A DNA stretch of 64,000 nt from Adiantum capillus-veneris (GCA_014529385.2 CM043957.1:64788003-64852002); one strand, 5' to 3'; shown: positions 36,710 to 47,815, counted from the first letter of the stretch. The notes: generated by a model from the sequence alone, not told the origin. Program-made: numbers and translations.

Positions 36710-37759
36710 CTAGCCACATTTGGTACATTGTCCAATCAAATGAAAAACCCTGTGCACTTTATGCAGTATCAAGGATGATTTAGCATCGTCACCCCCTCTA
36801 GCTTCATAGCCACCATCACGAAAAACCTTGGGAGTCTTTGGACCTCTATCATTAGAGGAATTTTTACATGTTGAGGTTTCAGCTTGATCATGAAAAACAA
36901 CTTTATCCTGTGGATCTTCATCCATAGCTTCCTCGGAGAAATCACCCTTGGAAATATCAACATTCATCAAAACTATAGGAGTTATCTCCTCTTGCAGCCC
37001 ATGTACAAGCATAGATGTAGAATCCTTGTCGATAACCTGTTCAGAATCAACATGATCTAGGCAGTCTTCATACTCATCAATATCATCCTCTGCTTCCTCA
37101 TCTACATCCATGTTACTTAGCAATACATCATAGCACTACGAAGGTTCATTTGGCACCCGCTCTAAAGAGGTACACGCATTAGAAAGCTCTTCTATACTAT
37201 CATGATCATCTCCTTTGGATCTAGACAAGAAATCATTGATAATGACATCTTCTTCCATGATAATAGCATCTACAAACATATGGTTAGTAGCAATCACAGG
37301 TTCACTAACATCCTTAGGCTCATCCTGTGTCGGGTCCACAATCTTGGTCACTTCATCAGCTATTGTGTATATAATAGCTTTATTTATGCACTCATCTGCA
37401 GCAAACAAGTTGTCTTGCTCGGCTATAGTGCTAATAGTTTTAGAAAAATCCTGTAGAGGCTCATTTGCTTGATGAACTCCTTTAGAATAATCCATGTCAA
37501 GGTCAACAGCTTGTGAACCACTTGCTGTACAGTCTATGTCTTCACTGAAACCATTATTGGAGGTAGCATCCATGCAAGCAATCTTTGAAGAAAAATCATA
37601 TAGGTGTGTTTCAACATTAAATTCATCGTTTACCTTTTCTTCATTGCTCAAAATATGCTCCTCTGAAGTTGAATCTGCTACTTCCAGCTCATCATTTTCT
37701 TTGGCTTTGCTTCTTGCAGAAATGTGTTCCCAGAATTCATCATAGTTGAGGAACTGCAT
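36710..37759 (-). pseudogene. NA2 acidic protein, NA2b copy (one stop)
   Basis: The minus frame opens at 37759 (MQFLNYDEFWEHISARSKAK), runs 207 codons to a TAG after VPNEPS, and continues in phase (CYDVLLSNMDVDEEAEDDID, EYEDCLDHVDSEQ) to 36710. NA2a has CAA at the corresponding position, so CAG to TAG is likely. The whole is very rich in Asp and Glu, with little hydrophobic sequence. The shared C-terminal block (DEYEDCLDH, K..FSE.A..ED.Q.K..FHDQA) across two diverged elements argues that it was once a real protein. Function unknown. Confidence 0.5.
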
Positions 37760-38344
37760 CTGATCCCCTTCACCTTTACTGAAGACAACCTGGCTTCGTT
37801 CAGTTATCTCTTTTATTTCCAGATCTAGAATCCTTAAGCTTTTGCAAATAAATTCCTCTGCAAAATAGTCCCATCGTGTGGGATATGTAATGGAAATGGC
37901 CTATGAACTTAGACAATAGCGGAATTAAGATAATTAGAGTGAGCAACTTTGAGAGCATAGAGGGTCAACTTAATTGGTAGTAGTAACTTAATCATAGCAC
38001 TTAATTAACTAGGCATGAGCAATACTTTTGCAAGAGCGAGAGTTTAGAGAATATGACAACTATTGAGGACCGGATTTATGTGGAGCCGGTCCCCCCTCCA
38101 AAAGCATTTGTATTATACATTCTCTCATTAAGCGAGACTTGGTACAATACAATCTTTGTGTTCTTTGAGACCTCTTTGGCGGCATGAAGATGGAAGCTTC
38201 ATATACCAAGATTTTGCTTAATAGCAACAATCAATCTTAGCTTGAAAACAATCAAGAACTTGTGAGCATTATCAATCCTTGTATTCCCTAAATCATTTGG
38301 GTGCATGAAGATGTGAACTTTTATGCATCAACTTGTGTTTAAAG
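37760..38344. other. End of NA2b and unassigned flank of Co2
   Basis: The first about 110 bp look like an upstream continuation of the NA2b ORF. From about 37870 to 38344 no gene is recognised; repeated words (gcatgaagatg near 38184 and 38303) suggest decayed repeat DNA. Confidence 0.4.
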
Positions 38345-38536
38345 TGTTGGGGTATAAAGCCCAATGTGGTCGCCCAGGTAAGTGGGCGGGCCGCCAGGTA
38401 TGTACACATATTCTTTTGTTAAAACCTAATAAGAACTCACTATGATCTACACATTACAGTAGAGCGAGTTCACCATATCATCGTGCTCTTCTTCTCGCAC
38501 TCTCTCTCGCGTCGCACTTCCGCTCGTACTCCTTCA
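38345..38536 (+). repeat. Co2 5' LTR (192 bp)
   Basis: Runs TGTTGGGGTATAAAGCCC to CGTACTCCTTCA. Its relatives are the two Co2-delta LTRs in opposite orientation. Confidence 0.93.
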
Positions 38537-39641
38537 ACTGGTATCAGAGCTCAGATCGAGGCTCGGGGCAGCATTTGCAGGTAGCCAGAGTCACCTGATC
38601 AGATTGGAGAGAGATTTGACAAGCGAAGACACGGCCCCAAATCCTGTGGGCGAGCCCGAAGGGCTCAGTGTTCTCAGAATTTCATTCTAAGGTCATCTCG
38701 GCCACCGTTCGGCTTCGACAAAGCTCTGCGCATGCCATTTTCGACTACGTGGTCTTGGCGGGTGCAGATCCGACTCTGCAAATTTGGGGTTTCGGCCTAT
38801 GACTGTAGGTGCTGAGAATATCGTCACTCCCAAAGTGCTGATTTGTGCCTATCTACACATCGAAGGACGGCTCACAGTTCTTGGAGGCGTGTCACATACG
38901 ACACGGGCGCATCTACACACAGACTGTAGGTGACATCCACTAGTTCATCGGGTAGCTTGTGTTTGCTGCTTGATATTCCAGATTTCATCCTGCCATTGCA
39001 GGTACTTCCACATGGGATGTATTGTCAGAGAAGATGTATGTCTGTTGAGGGTTTGCTGGCTGTGAGTTACGCAGCAAACAACCGCCGCAGCGGTTATAAC
39101 ATACAGTGGGAAATTTGTGGATGTATGACTTTGTGGGAAGTCTATATACTGTCAGATTTACTGCAGCCTTTGTTGAGGGTCGAGTGAGGTTTTATTGAGC
39201 TGGGGGATTCTCGAATGTTGAGATCCTTTCGGTGATACAGGTCTTGGAGCGATCCCTCGAGCACCCTTAGATAGGCAGCTAGGATGTATTGACTGTGAGT
39301 TAGACAGTTGGGATTGCATCTTTGCTTTGCCGCCGTTGAGGCATTGTCGCAGTCTATGCTTACAGGACAATGACAGGACAGTGAGAGACAGTACAGGTGC
39401 AGGACAGGTTTACCACGCAGCTTACAGTGTTAGAGAGACAGTGTTTTTTGAGCTGTTTTTGGTCTGTTTTTTGAGTACACCAGAGCCATTTTACAAAGGA
39501 GACTCTGACTCTGCCAAAGTTTTTGCAGAATCTGAAGCTTTCTTGGTTCATTTGATAGGTTGATATTGGTTCAAAGGTCAGTTTACAGGGGAAACTCTGC
39601 CGAATTTTTCCCAAGAAAGTAAACTACTATGAAGCGGAGCT
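38537..39641 (+). promoter_or_regulatory. Co2 5' leader with primer site and stem-loop
   Basis: The primer site begins at 38539. The hairpin AACCGC-CGCA-GCGGTT lies at 39080-39095, preceded by gtgagttacgcagcaaac as in Co2-delta. No ORF of note; an 85-codon frame is chance. Confidence 0.6.
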
Positions 39642-42082
39642 ATGGCTGGATCACAGGACACTGCTCTTTACAATATCAAGAAGCTGGATGGAACCAATTT
39701 CCCATTGTGGAAGAAGAAGATTTGGCACGTGTTGGTACAAAAGAAGCAGATAAATCCTATAAAGCTCAATGGGATAAAACCAAAAGATATGGACGAAGAT
39801 GAATGGAGCGAAATGGATGAATTGGCACTTTCTACCATTATGCTGACTTTGGCAGAAAGCGTTTACTTCAATGTAGCAGACGAGATGTCGGCTTATGAAG
39901 CATGGACAAAGTTGAGTGATCTTTATGAGAAGCAGAGTGCAGCTTCACAGGTATACTGGCTTAAGAAGCTTGTTGACTTGAAGATGAAAGAAGGGACACC
40001 TATGTCCAATCATCTGAATGAATTCAACACCATCTACAGTCAGTTGTCAGCTCAAGGTGTCAAGTTTGATGAACCTGTTAGAGCTATGTTCCTGTTGATC
40101 ACATTGTCGGAAATTTGGGACACTTTTTGCACAGCTTTGAGTAATTCTGCACCTCTAGATGGTTTGACCATAGCAGGTGTAGAAGGAAGTCTGCTTACTG
40201 AAGAAACCAACAGAAAGACAATGGACAAAGGCAAAGGAACAAACTTAGTTGTCAGGGGAAGGACCAAAGAAAAGTACAAAGGTGGAAAGAAGAATCAGTC
40301 TCGTAGCAAGTCCCGCAGTGCTAAAGGCAAGAGTGACATAGAATGCTACCATTGCGGCAAGAAGGGTCACATGAAAAGAGACTGCAGAGAATGGAAAGCA
40401 GAAAAAGGCAGAAATCTGAAGACCATGGTGAGAAGAACAAGTCCTCAGTGAAGATTCAAGAAAAAATTGTGACAAACACTGCTGCAGAGGATGACAGTCT
40501 ACTCTCAGGAGACATCTACTTCTTGAAGAATACAATGGACTCAGGTCTTCTTACAGCATCTGATGGAAATGCACTGAGTGAATGGATTATAGACTCAAGG
40601 GCATCACTTCATGTGTCTCCAAACAAGGAGTGGTTTACCTCTTATTTGACCACTAAAGATCATGTTCGGCTAGGCAATGGGCAGACATGTGAGATCTTAG
40701 GTGTTGGAGATGTTCAATTGAAGTTTCAGAATGGCTCTTCTTTCATGCTGAAAAATGTGAGACATGTTCCCGCAATTACAAAGAGCTTGATCAGCACAGG
40801 TTTACTTGATGATGTTGGCTACGTCACCACTTTTGGACAGAACATGTGGAAGATATCCAAGGGTTCTGTGACAGTAGCACATGGAGTAAAGTCTGGAGGA
40901 CTTTACATGATTTATGTATCAAATGTCTCTAAAAATGTAATCAATGTAACCGAGCAGCCGAACGTTTCTTTGTGGCATAGCCGGTTAGGACATATGTCCA
41001 AGAAGGGAATGGAAATCTTGTCTCGTTCTGGTTATTTGCCTGGCTTTTCATTTAATCATTTTGAATTCTGTGAACATTGTCTGTATGGTAAGCAAACACA
41101 GCAACCACATAAGCATAGAAGCAGTAGAAGAGATACACAATTGGCACTTGTTCATAGTGATGTGTGTGGACCTATGCCTAACCTATCTCTAGGGGGAGCT
41201 TCTTACTTTATGAAATTTATAGATGATTACTCGAGGAAAGTATGGGTTTACTTTCTCAAGCACAAGGATGAAGCGTTTACTGTTTTCAAAACGTTTGTGA
41301 CACTTGTGGAGAATCAGAGTGGCAAGAAGCTTAAATGCTTACGCACTGACAATGGTAGAGAGTATGTTCCAAAGGCCTTTCAGGACTTTTGTGAGTCAAA
41401 AGGTATAAAACGTGAAGTTACTGCTCCTTACAATCCTCCTCAAAATGGTGTTGCTGAGAGGATGAATAGGACCATACAAGAGAAGGTCAGAAGTATGTGT
41501 CTAATGCACAGCTGCCAAATGGGTTTTGGGCTGAAGCTGTATCAACAGCTGTTCATCTTATAAATAGATCTCCTAGCAAGGTTTTGTAGCAGGATTCAGT
41601 GGCAGAAATGGTATGGTCAGGCAAGGTGCCCTCATACAAGCATCTCAGAGTCTTTGGCTGTGAGGCATATACTCACGTTCCAAAGGAATTTAGGAACAAA
41701 CTTGAGCCAAAGAGTAGAAAGTGCGTCTTTCTAGGCTATGGTAATTCTTGTGAGATGGGGTACAGACTTTGGGATCCCGAATGCAGAAAGGTTATCCGCA
41801 GCAATGAGGTTCACTTTAATGAAGCCAAATATCATCCTAAACCAGAGAGGGTTGAGGAGATTAGAAGAGTTGTCTTCCAAGAAGATGGACTTGCACGTGC
41901 AAGACAAAATGTCAGGGCTCAAGAGGAGCAAGGACAGGATAGAGTGGAACCACAGGTTGTGGCTGAGCCTGAGCCACCTATTTTGCGTAAATTTGGACGT
42001 ATCACGTGACCTCCTTATCGGTTTGTTCCATCTATGAACTATGTGTTGACTGATTGCAATAAGCCTTCATGTTACAAGGAAG
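39642..42082 (+). pseudogene. Co2 gag-protease-integrase, N-terminal part, broken
   Basis: ATG 39642 opens gag (MAGSQDTALYNIKKLDGTNF), with zinc knuckle CYHCGKKGHMKRDC. A frameshift near 40420 moves to the frame ending at 41563. The protease motif is WIIDSRASLHV, where Co1 has DSGAS, so the catalytic loop Gly is now Arg. Integrase has HSDVCGPM, LRTDNGREY (Gly to Arg) and NGVAERMNRT. Further lesions: a frameshift near 41495, a stop near 41588, and TGA at 42007. The segment ends in CYKE, where Co2-delta inserted. Confidence 0.92.
42078..42082 (+). repeat. Co2-delta target-site duplication, left (GGAAG)
   Basis: Exact pair at 44662-44666. Confidence 0.93.
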
Positions 42083-42274
42083 TGAAGGAGTACGAGCGGA
42101 AGTGCAACGCGAGAGAGAGTGCGAGAAGAAGAGCATGACGATATGGTGAACTCTCTTTACTGTAATGTGTAGAGCATAGTGAGTTCCTATTAGGTTTTTA
42201 CAAAAGAATATGTGTACATACCTGGCGGCCCACCCACTTACCTGGGCGACTACATTGGGCTTTATACCCCAACA
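42083..42274 (-). repeat. Co2-delta 3' LTR
   Basis: Sense strand TGTTGGGGTATAAAGCCC to CGTACTCCTTCA; followed on its interior side by the purine tract AAGTGGGACGT. Confidence 0.93.
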
Positions 42275-42303
42275 ACGTCCCACTTAAAGTCCAATGTGAT
42301 ACT

Positions 42304-43410
42304 TTAAGTCTGAGAGAAGCTACTATACACGCTAATATACAAGAGATGTAGAGAAGTGATGTACTGCCCTACACCTAACTGCTTGCAAAAATGCGCAAAG
42401 CTCTCTGAGGGAAGTCCTTTTGTAAGTAGATCAGCAGGATTTTCTGTGGTGTGAACTTTGACAAGCTGAAGTTGCTTATCCTCGAGCATTTCCCTGATGA
42501 AATGATACTTCACATCCACATGCTTTGTCTTTGAGTGATAAACTGGATTGCAAGCCAATTGTATAGCACTTTGACTATCACAATATAACACAGGCATCTC
42601 TTCTTTGATTCCCAAATCTGTTACTAGTCGATTAATCCAAATTGATTCTTTGCATGCCTCTGATGCTGCAACATATTCAGCCTCTGTAGTAGACTGAGTA
42701 ACACAATCTTGTAATCTAGAACGCCATGATACTGCTCCACTAGCCAATGTAAACTGATTCCTCTTTCCACCTTTGTACTTTTCTTTGGTCCTTCCCCTGA
42801 CAACTAAGGCTGTTCCTTTGCCTTTGTCCATTGTCTTTCTATTGGTTTCTTCAGTAAGCAGACTTCCTTCTACACCTGCTATGTTCAAACCATTTGGAGG
42901 TGCAGAATTACTCAAAGCTGTGCGAAAAGTGTCCCAACTTTCCGGCAATGTGATCAACAGGAACATAGCTCTAACAGGTTCATCAAACTTGACACCTTGA
43001 GCTAACAACTGACTATAGATTGTGTTGAATTCATTCAAATGATTGGACATAGGTGTCCCTTCTTTCATCTTCAAGTCAACAAGCTTCTTAAGCCAGTATA
43101 CCTGTGAAGCTGCACTCTGCTTCTCATAAAGATCACTCAGCTTTAACCATGCTTGATAAGCCGACATCTCGTCTGCTACATTGAAGTAAACGCTTTCTAC
43201 CAAAGTCAGCATAATGGTAGAAAGTGCCAATTCATCCATTTCGCTCCATTCATCTTCGTCCATATCTTCTGGTTTTATCCCCTTCAGCTTTATAGGTTTT
43301 ATCTGCTTCTTTTGTACCAACACGTGCCAAATCTGCTTCTTCCACAATGGGAAATTGGTTCCATCCAGTTTCTTGATATTGTAAAGAGCAGTGTCCTGTG
43401 ATCCAGCCAT
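42304..43410 (-). CDS. Co2-delta chimeric gag-RNase H ORF
   Basis: An open frame of 368 codons from ATG 43410. Residues 1 to about 222 match the Co2 gag (MAGSQDTALYNIKKLDGTNF to GRTKEKYKGGKRNQ). Without a break it continues as FTLASGAVSWRSRLQDCVTQ, the RNase H C-terminal half (STTEAEYVAASEACKES, PVLYCDSQSAIQLA, VDVKYHFIREML). The zinc knuckle, protease, integrase and RT are deleted. The tail reads past the Co2 stop (GVG then Gln) for about 20 more residues. Keeping the frame across the deletion may be chance, or may reflect selection for gag supplied in cis. The RNase H half alone lacks its N-terminal Asp region and is unlikely to be active. Confidence 0.8.
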   Translation of the reverse strand: MAGSQDTALYNIKKLDGTNFPLWKKQIWHVLVQKKQIKPIKLKGIKPEDMDEDEWSEMDELALSTIMLTLVESVYFNVADEMSAYQAWLKLSDLYEKQSAASQVYWLKKLVDLKMKEGTPMSNHLNEFNTIYSQLLAQGVKFDEPVRAMFLLITLPESWDTFRTALSNSAPPNGLNIAGVEGSLLTEETNRKTMDKGKGTALVVRGRTKEKYKGGKRNQFTLASGAVSWRSRLQDCVTQSTTEAEYVAASEACKESIWINRLVTDLGIKEEMPVLYCDSQSAIQLACNPVYHSKTKHVDVKYHFIREMLEDKQLQLVKVHTTENPADLLTKGLPSESFAHFCKQLGVGQYITSLHLLYISVYSSFSQT

Positions 43411-44469
43411 AGTTACGCTTCACAGTAGTTTACTTTCCTGGGAAAAATTCGGCAGAGTTTTCCCTGTAAACTGACCTCTGAACCAATATCAACCTGTCAA
43501 ATGAACCAAGAAAGCTTCAGATTCTGCAGAAATTTCAGCAGTCTCCTTTGTAAAATGGCTCTGGTGTACTCAAAAACAGACCAAACACAGCTCAAAAAAC
43601 CACTATCTCTCTAACACTGTAAGCTGTGGGTAAACCTGTCCTGCACCTGTACTGTCTCTCACTGTCCTGTCACTGTCCTGTACGCATAGACTGCGACAAT
43701 GCCTCAACGGCAATAAAGCAAAGATGCAATCCCAACTGTCTAACTCACAGTCAATACATCCTAGCTGCCTATCTAAGGGTGCTCGAGGGATCGCTCCAAG
43801 ACGTGTATCACCGAAAGGATCTCAACATTCGAGAATCCCCCAGCTCAATAAAACCTCACTCGACCCTCAACAAAGGCTGCAGTAAATCTGACAATACATA
43901 GACTTCCCACAAAGTCATACATCCACAAATTTCCCACTGTATGTTGTAACCGCTGCGGCGATTGTTTGCTGCGTAACTCACAGCCAGCAAACCCTCAACA
44001 GACATACATCATCTCTGACAATACATCCCATGTGGAAGTACCTACAATGTCAGGATGAAATCTGGAATATCAAGCAGCAAACACAAGCTACCCGATGAAC
44101 TAGTGGATGTCACCTACAGTCTGTGTGTAGATGTGCCCGTCTCGTATGTGACACGCCTCCAAGAACTGTGAGCCGTCCTTCGATGTGTAGACAGCCACAA
44201 ATCAACACTCTGGGAGTGCCGATATCCTCAGCACCTGCAGTCGTAGGCCGAAAACCCCAAATTTGCAGAGTCAGATCTGCACCCGCCAAGACCACGTAGT
44301 CGAAAATGGCCTGCGCAGAACTTTGTCGAAGCCGAACGGTGGCCGAGATGACCTCAGAATGAAATTCTGGGGTCGTGTCTTTGCCAGCCAAATTTCACTC
44401 CAATCTGAGCTGGTGACTCTAGCCTCCTGTAGTGCTGCCTCGAGCCTCGATCTGAGCTCTGATACCAGT
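43411..44469 (-). promoter_or_regulatory. Co2-delta leader with primer site and stem-loop
   Basis: The initiator-Met primer site lies beside 44470 (minus strand). The stem-loop AATCGC-CGCA-GCGGTT lies at 43948-43963, with one G-U pair relative to Co2. Otherwise non-coding. Confidence 0.6.
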
Positions 44470-44661
44470 TGAAGGAGTACGAGCGGAAGTGCGATGCGAG
44501 AGAGAGTGCGAGAAGAAGAGCACGACAATATGGTGAACTCTCTCTACTATAATGTGTAGAGCAAAATGAGTTCTTATTAGGTTTTTACAAAAGAATATGT
44601 GTACATACCTGGCGGCCCGCCCACTTACCTGGGCGACCACATTGGGCTTTATACCCCAACA
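44470..44661 (-). repeat. Co2-delta 5' LTR
   Basis: 192 bp; differences from 42083-42274 include gcgatgcg/gcaacgcg and gcaaaatg/gcatagtg. Followed by the TSD GGAAG at 44662. Confidence 0.93.
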
Positions 44662-44666
44662 GGAAG

Positions 44667-46197
44667 CAGTGCAAATGAAGGACTCCGGGAATTGGCAATT
44701 GGCCATGTAGTCAGAGATGACAGCTCTGCATAAAAACCAGACATGGAAGCTAGTTAAATTACCATAGGGCAAAAAGGCTCTACCTTGTAAATGGGTTACA
44801 GGTATAAGATCACCACTCATGTTAGTCAGCCAAAGTACAAAGCAAGGCTTGTTGCCAAGGGCTTTAAGCAAGAACAAGGCATTGACTTTGATGAAGTCTT
44901 CTCTCCGGTGGTCAAGATGACTACATTGAGATGCTTTCTTGCATTGGTTGCCATATTAGATTTGGTGTTGCACCAAATGGATGTCAAGACAACGTTCTTG
45001 CATGGTGATTTAGATGTGGAAATTTACATGCAGCAGCCAGAAGGGTTTGTTGAGGAAGGCAAGGAAGATTTGGTATGCTAGTTGTTAAAGAGTCTTTATG
45101 GCTTAAAACAATCACCGAGGGCATGGTACCATAAGTTCCACAAGTTTATGCTTTCTCAAGGCTACAAACGTCGTGAGTTCGATCACTGTCTATATACAAA
45201 GAAGGCTAAGGATGGCAGTTGGCCGATCCTTATTTTGTATGTGGACGACATGTTGATTGCTGGCAAGCACTTGGAAGAAATTTCAACTTTGAAGTCAAAG
45301 ATGGAAAAATCGTTTGACATGAAAGACATGGGTGAGGCAAGTCATATACTTGGGATGCGCATTGAGAGAGACAGATCAAAGAAGTTGATTTGGTTATCTC
45401 AAACAGAGTATATTGACAAGGTTTTGAAACGTTTCAATATGGAGAAGGGAAAGGCGTTGAGTGTTCCATTGCCACCATATGTGAAACTTAGCAAACAAGA
45501 TTGTCCTATGTCTGAGGAAGAACAGGCTGAAATGGATAAGATTCCATATGCGTCTGCAGTGGGTAGTTTGATGTATGCAATGATTGCTACTCGCCCAGAC
45601 ATTGCATTTGCAGTGGGAGTAGTAAGTCGATACATGTCAAACCCAGGCAAGAAACATTGGGAGGCAATGAAAGGAATATTGAGATACCTGAAAGCTACAA
45701 AGAGTATGCGTATATGCTATGGGAGTCAGGAGCTAAGTGTAAAGGGTTTTGCAGACTCAGATTATGCAGGTGACTTAGACAACCGAAGGTCTACGTCAGG
45801 GTATGTCTTTACATTGGCTGGTAGAGCAGTATCATGGCGTTCTAGATTACAAGATTGTGTTACTCGGTCTACTACAGAAGCTGAATATGTTGCACCATTA
45901 GAGGCATGCAAAGAATCAATTTGGCTTAATCGACTAGTAGCAGATTTGGGAATCAAAGAAGAGATGCCTGTGTTATATTGTGATAGTCAGAGTGCTATAC
46001 AATTAGCTCGCAATCCAGTTTACCACTCAACGACAAAGCATGTGGATGTGAAATATCATTTCATCAGGGAAATGATCGAGGATAAGCAAATTCAGGTTGT
46101 CAAAGTTCACATCACAGAAAATCCTGCTGATCTACTTACAAAAGGACTTCCCTCATAGAGCTTTGCGCATTTTCGCAAGCAGTTAGGTGTAGGGTAG
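44667..46197 (+). pseudogene. Co2 RT and RNase H, C-terminal part
   Basis: After the Co2-delta insertion the RT resumes, first out of phase with stops (44667-44790), then openly: KYKARLVAKGFKQEQGIDFD, MDVKTTFLHGD, TAG at 45079-45081 where Co1 has Gln (LVCQLLK), SPRAWYHKF intact here, and ILYVDDMLIAGK. RNase H follows with GFADSDYAGDLD, STTEAEYVA, CDSQSAIQLARNP and HFIREMIEDKQ. Another TAG sits at 46156 before the natural end at 46195-46197. Catalytic motifs of RT and RNase H are present, but the chain is interrupted. Confidence 0.93.
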
Positions 46198-46302
46198 TAC
46201 ATCACTTCTCTACATCTCTTGTATATTAGCTTGGACAGTAGCTTCTCTCACACTTAAAGTGCCACATTGGACTTTAAGTGGGAGGTTGTTGGGGTATAAA
46301 GC

Positions 46303-47250
46303 TGTTGAGCCAGCAGAGGATCACACCCACGTTTTTGCTCACACTCATCATTTTTTAACCATTGATTGTAATAAATGTCTTTCCGACATTAATTTTGATT
46401 TGAGCCATTCATTAAGTAACGGGACTCAATTGAGTTTCCAGCTTGTAATCCCGAAGTAATTTCACTTGCTGATGTAATTAGTTAGAGATGATCTCACCTC
46501 CAAGGCTAAGGTATATAAGCCAAAGTTTTTGTAACCTAAAAAAAAAAGGCAGATTATTAATCAAAGTGAGTTTTTTGAGCGCCGTGACTGTGTCTGAGAG
46601 AGAGAGAGAGAGAGAGAGTGAGAGTCTTATCTACTTGCTACGCGAGCTACGGAGCCGCCATTGGAGAAGCGACACCGCCATTGTGTTAGCAACGGCGAGA
46701 GCTACGCACAGATACCAAGAGTGCGCGCTATCGGCTTCTATGTGTGGTAAGTTCCTACGAGCTTCGGTGTGAGTTTTCTTCCAACTCGTGTGTCGAAATG
46801 GAGCGTGCAGCATATCTATAGAATCACAACGAGTAGAGCTACACATTAGTACCATCGGGGTCAAGTTTCGATCACCTGTATTTTTCGGCCTGTCTTCATA
46901 CGCGTTTACCGCACGGAGTGGTTATAGGTTGATTTTGCAGTTCAAGTCTTTAGGGTGTTGTTCTTACCTAGTGTAGAGACTTCCCCTTGAGTTTGAGATC
47001 GATTCAATGATTCTAGATCTTGTTTCGTATAGCATTCGTTCGTAGTACGGATTTCAGTCACTTGCGTATTTTAGAACTTAGATTTGATTTCCTTAGTAGT
47101 GATTGTCATTAGAAGGTTGAGTAGGTGATTTGACACCCACCTAGTTGTTTCCATGCGCCTGCGGGTTAGGCTCCGTCCTCGTCTGACAAATTCTGTTGTT
47201 GGTTGATTTCTCGCTATTTAGCTTCCGCTAGCGGCGTAACCGCTTTAACA
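46303..47250 (+). repeat. Gy2 5' LTR (948 bp)
   Basis: Boundaries are set by the abrupt end of the Co2 LTR at 46302 and by the primer site at 47253. It includes a (GA)n run at 46597-46619. No second LTR is available for comparison. Confidence 0.8.
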
Positions 47251-47252
47251 TT

Positions 47253-47266
47253 TGGCGCCGCTGCCG
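47253..47266 (+). promoter_or_regulatory. Gy2 primer binding site (Asp-tRNA type)
   Basis: TGGCGCCGCTGCCG lies two bases after the LTR. The common Asp-tRNA site reads TGGCGCCGTTGCCG. Confidence 0.75.
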
Positions 47267-47785
47267 AAGAAGAGAGCCCTAAGTAGGTGACCTTAGACGA
47301 ATCCTAGGAGGTGAGTCGTATAAACTACTTTGTATACTTTAGTTAGAAAAGATCTAGGAGTGGTGGACTCCGAAGATCTCGAGAGATACTAGGAAGTGGG
47401 GTATTCCTGGGTCTTCCGTGTTGACAGTATTTTTAGTTTAGCTTAGATTTGTTTGTTTTTTTGTTGGTGTTGAGTAGTTGTTGATAGAAGAAGAATTTGC
47501 TAGTCCGTGAGTGGCAGTGGATCTCTTTAAAATCACAATTACCAAACCCATTTTATGATTAGGAATAGCTTAGGTAGGACTTCATTTGATCCTGATCTAG
47601 AGCTAGTAATCATTGGAGTATTTTCTTGATATGGGTGATTGCATGTTAGATCACTAAACCGTCGAGTTAGTAGTGAAACTTGCAATAAACAAAAGTCAGA
47701 GAAATTTTCTATGTATCTGGGAGTTGCTGAGCACTTGAGAAAGCTTTAGGAAGGATTCTGTGCCAAAAAACTGGAAATCTGCAAC

Positions 47786-47815
47786 TTTAGACATCATACG
47801 CGTATGATGTCTAAA
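47786..47815. repeat. Palindrome 1, perfect, 30 bp
   Basis: TTTAGACATCATACG followed by its exact reverse complement. Centre ACGCGT. Confidence 0.97.

Larger units (their letters stand above)
27965..37870 (-). mobile_element. NA2b: second NA2 element, 5' truncated, interrupted by Co1
   Basis: The 3' LTR starts at 27965 (TGTCGGGGGACGTG, as in NA2a), is split by Co1 at 29145/34660, and ends at about 35706 (GCACAACA). It is followed by the same purine tract on the minus strand (TTCAGAGGGGGTGGA, 35707-35721). The interior continues to roughly 37870 with the acidic ORF. No 5' LTR was found before Co2 begins at 38345, so the element is truncated. The LTR is well diverged from NA2a, so this is an older or separate subfamily. 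Confidence 0.65.
42083..44661 (-). mobile_element. Co2-delta: deletion-derivative copia element with TSD
   Basis: 2,579 bp with 192-bp LTRs (42083-42274, 44470-44661) of the Co2 family, a primer site on the minus strand next to 44469, a leader, and a single ORF in which gag joins directly to the RNase H end. Protease, integrase and RT are gone. GGAAG flanks both ends, so the deleted form itself (or a copy of it) was mobilised by enzymes supplied in trans. LTRs differ at about 11 of 192 positions. Confidence 0.95.
38345..46302 (+). mobile_element. Co2: Ty1/copia element, interrupted by Co2-delta and cut by Gy2
   Basis: 5' LTR 38345-38536 (192 bp), initiator-Met primer site TGGTATCAGAGC at 38539-38550, leader to 39641, gag-pol 39642-46197 split by Co2-delta (42083-44661), polypurine tract TTTAAGTGGGAGGT (46273-46286), then only 16 bp of 3' LTR (TGTTGGGGTATAAAGC, 46287-46302) before Gy2 begins. 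The protein is close to Co1 and the LTR starts are related (TGTTGGG). Coding lesions show that it is dead. Confidence 0.95.
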
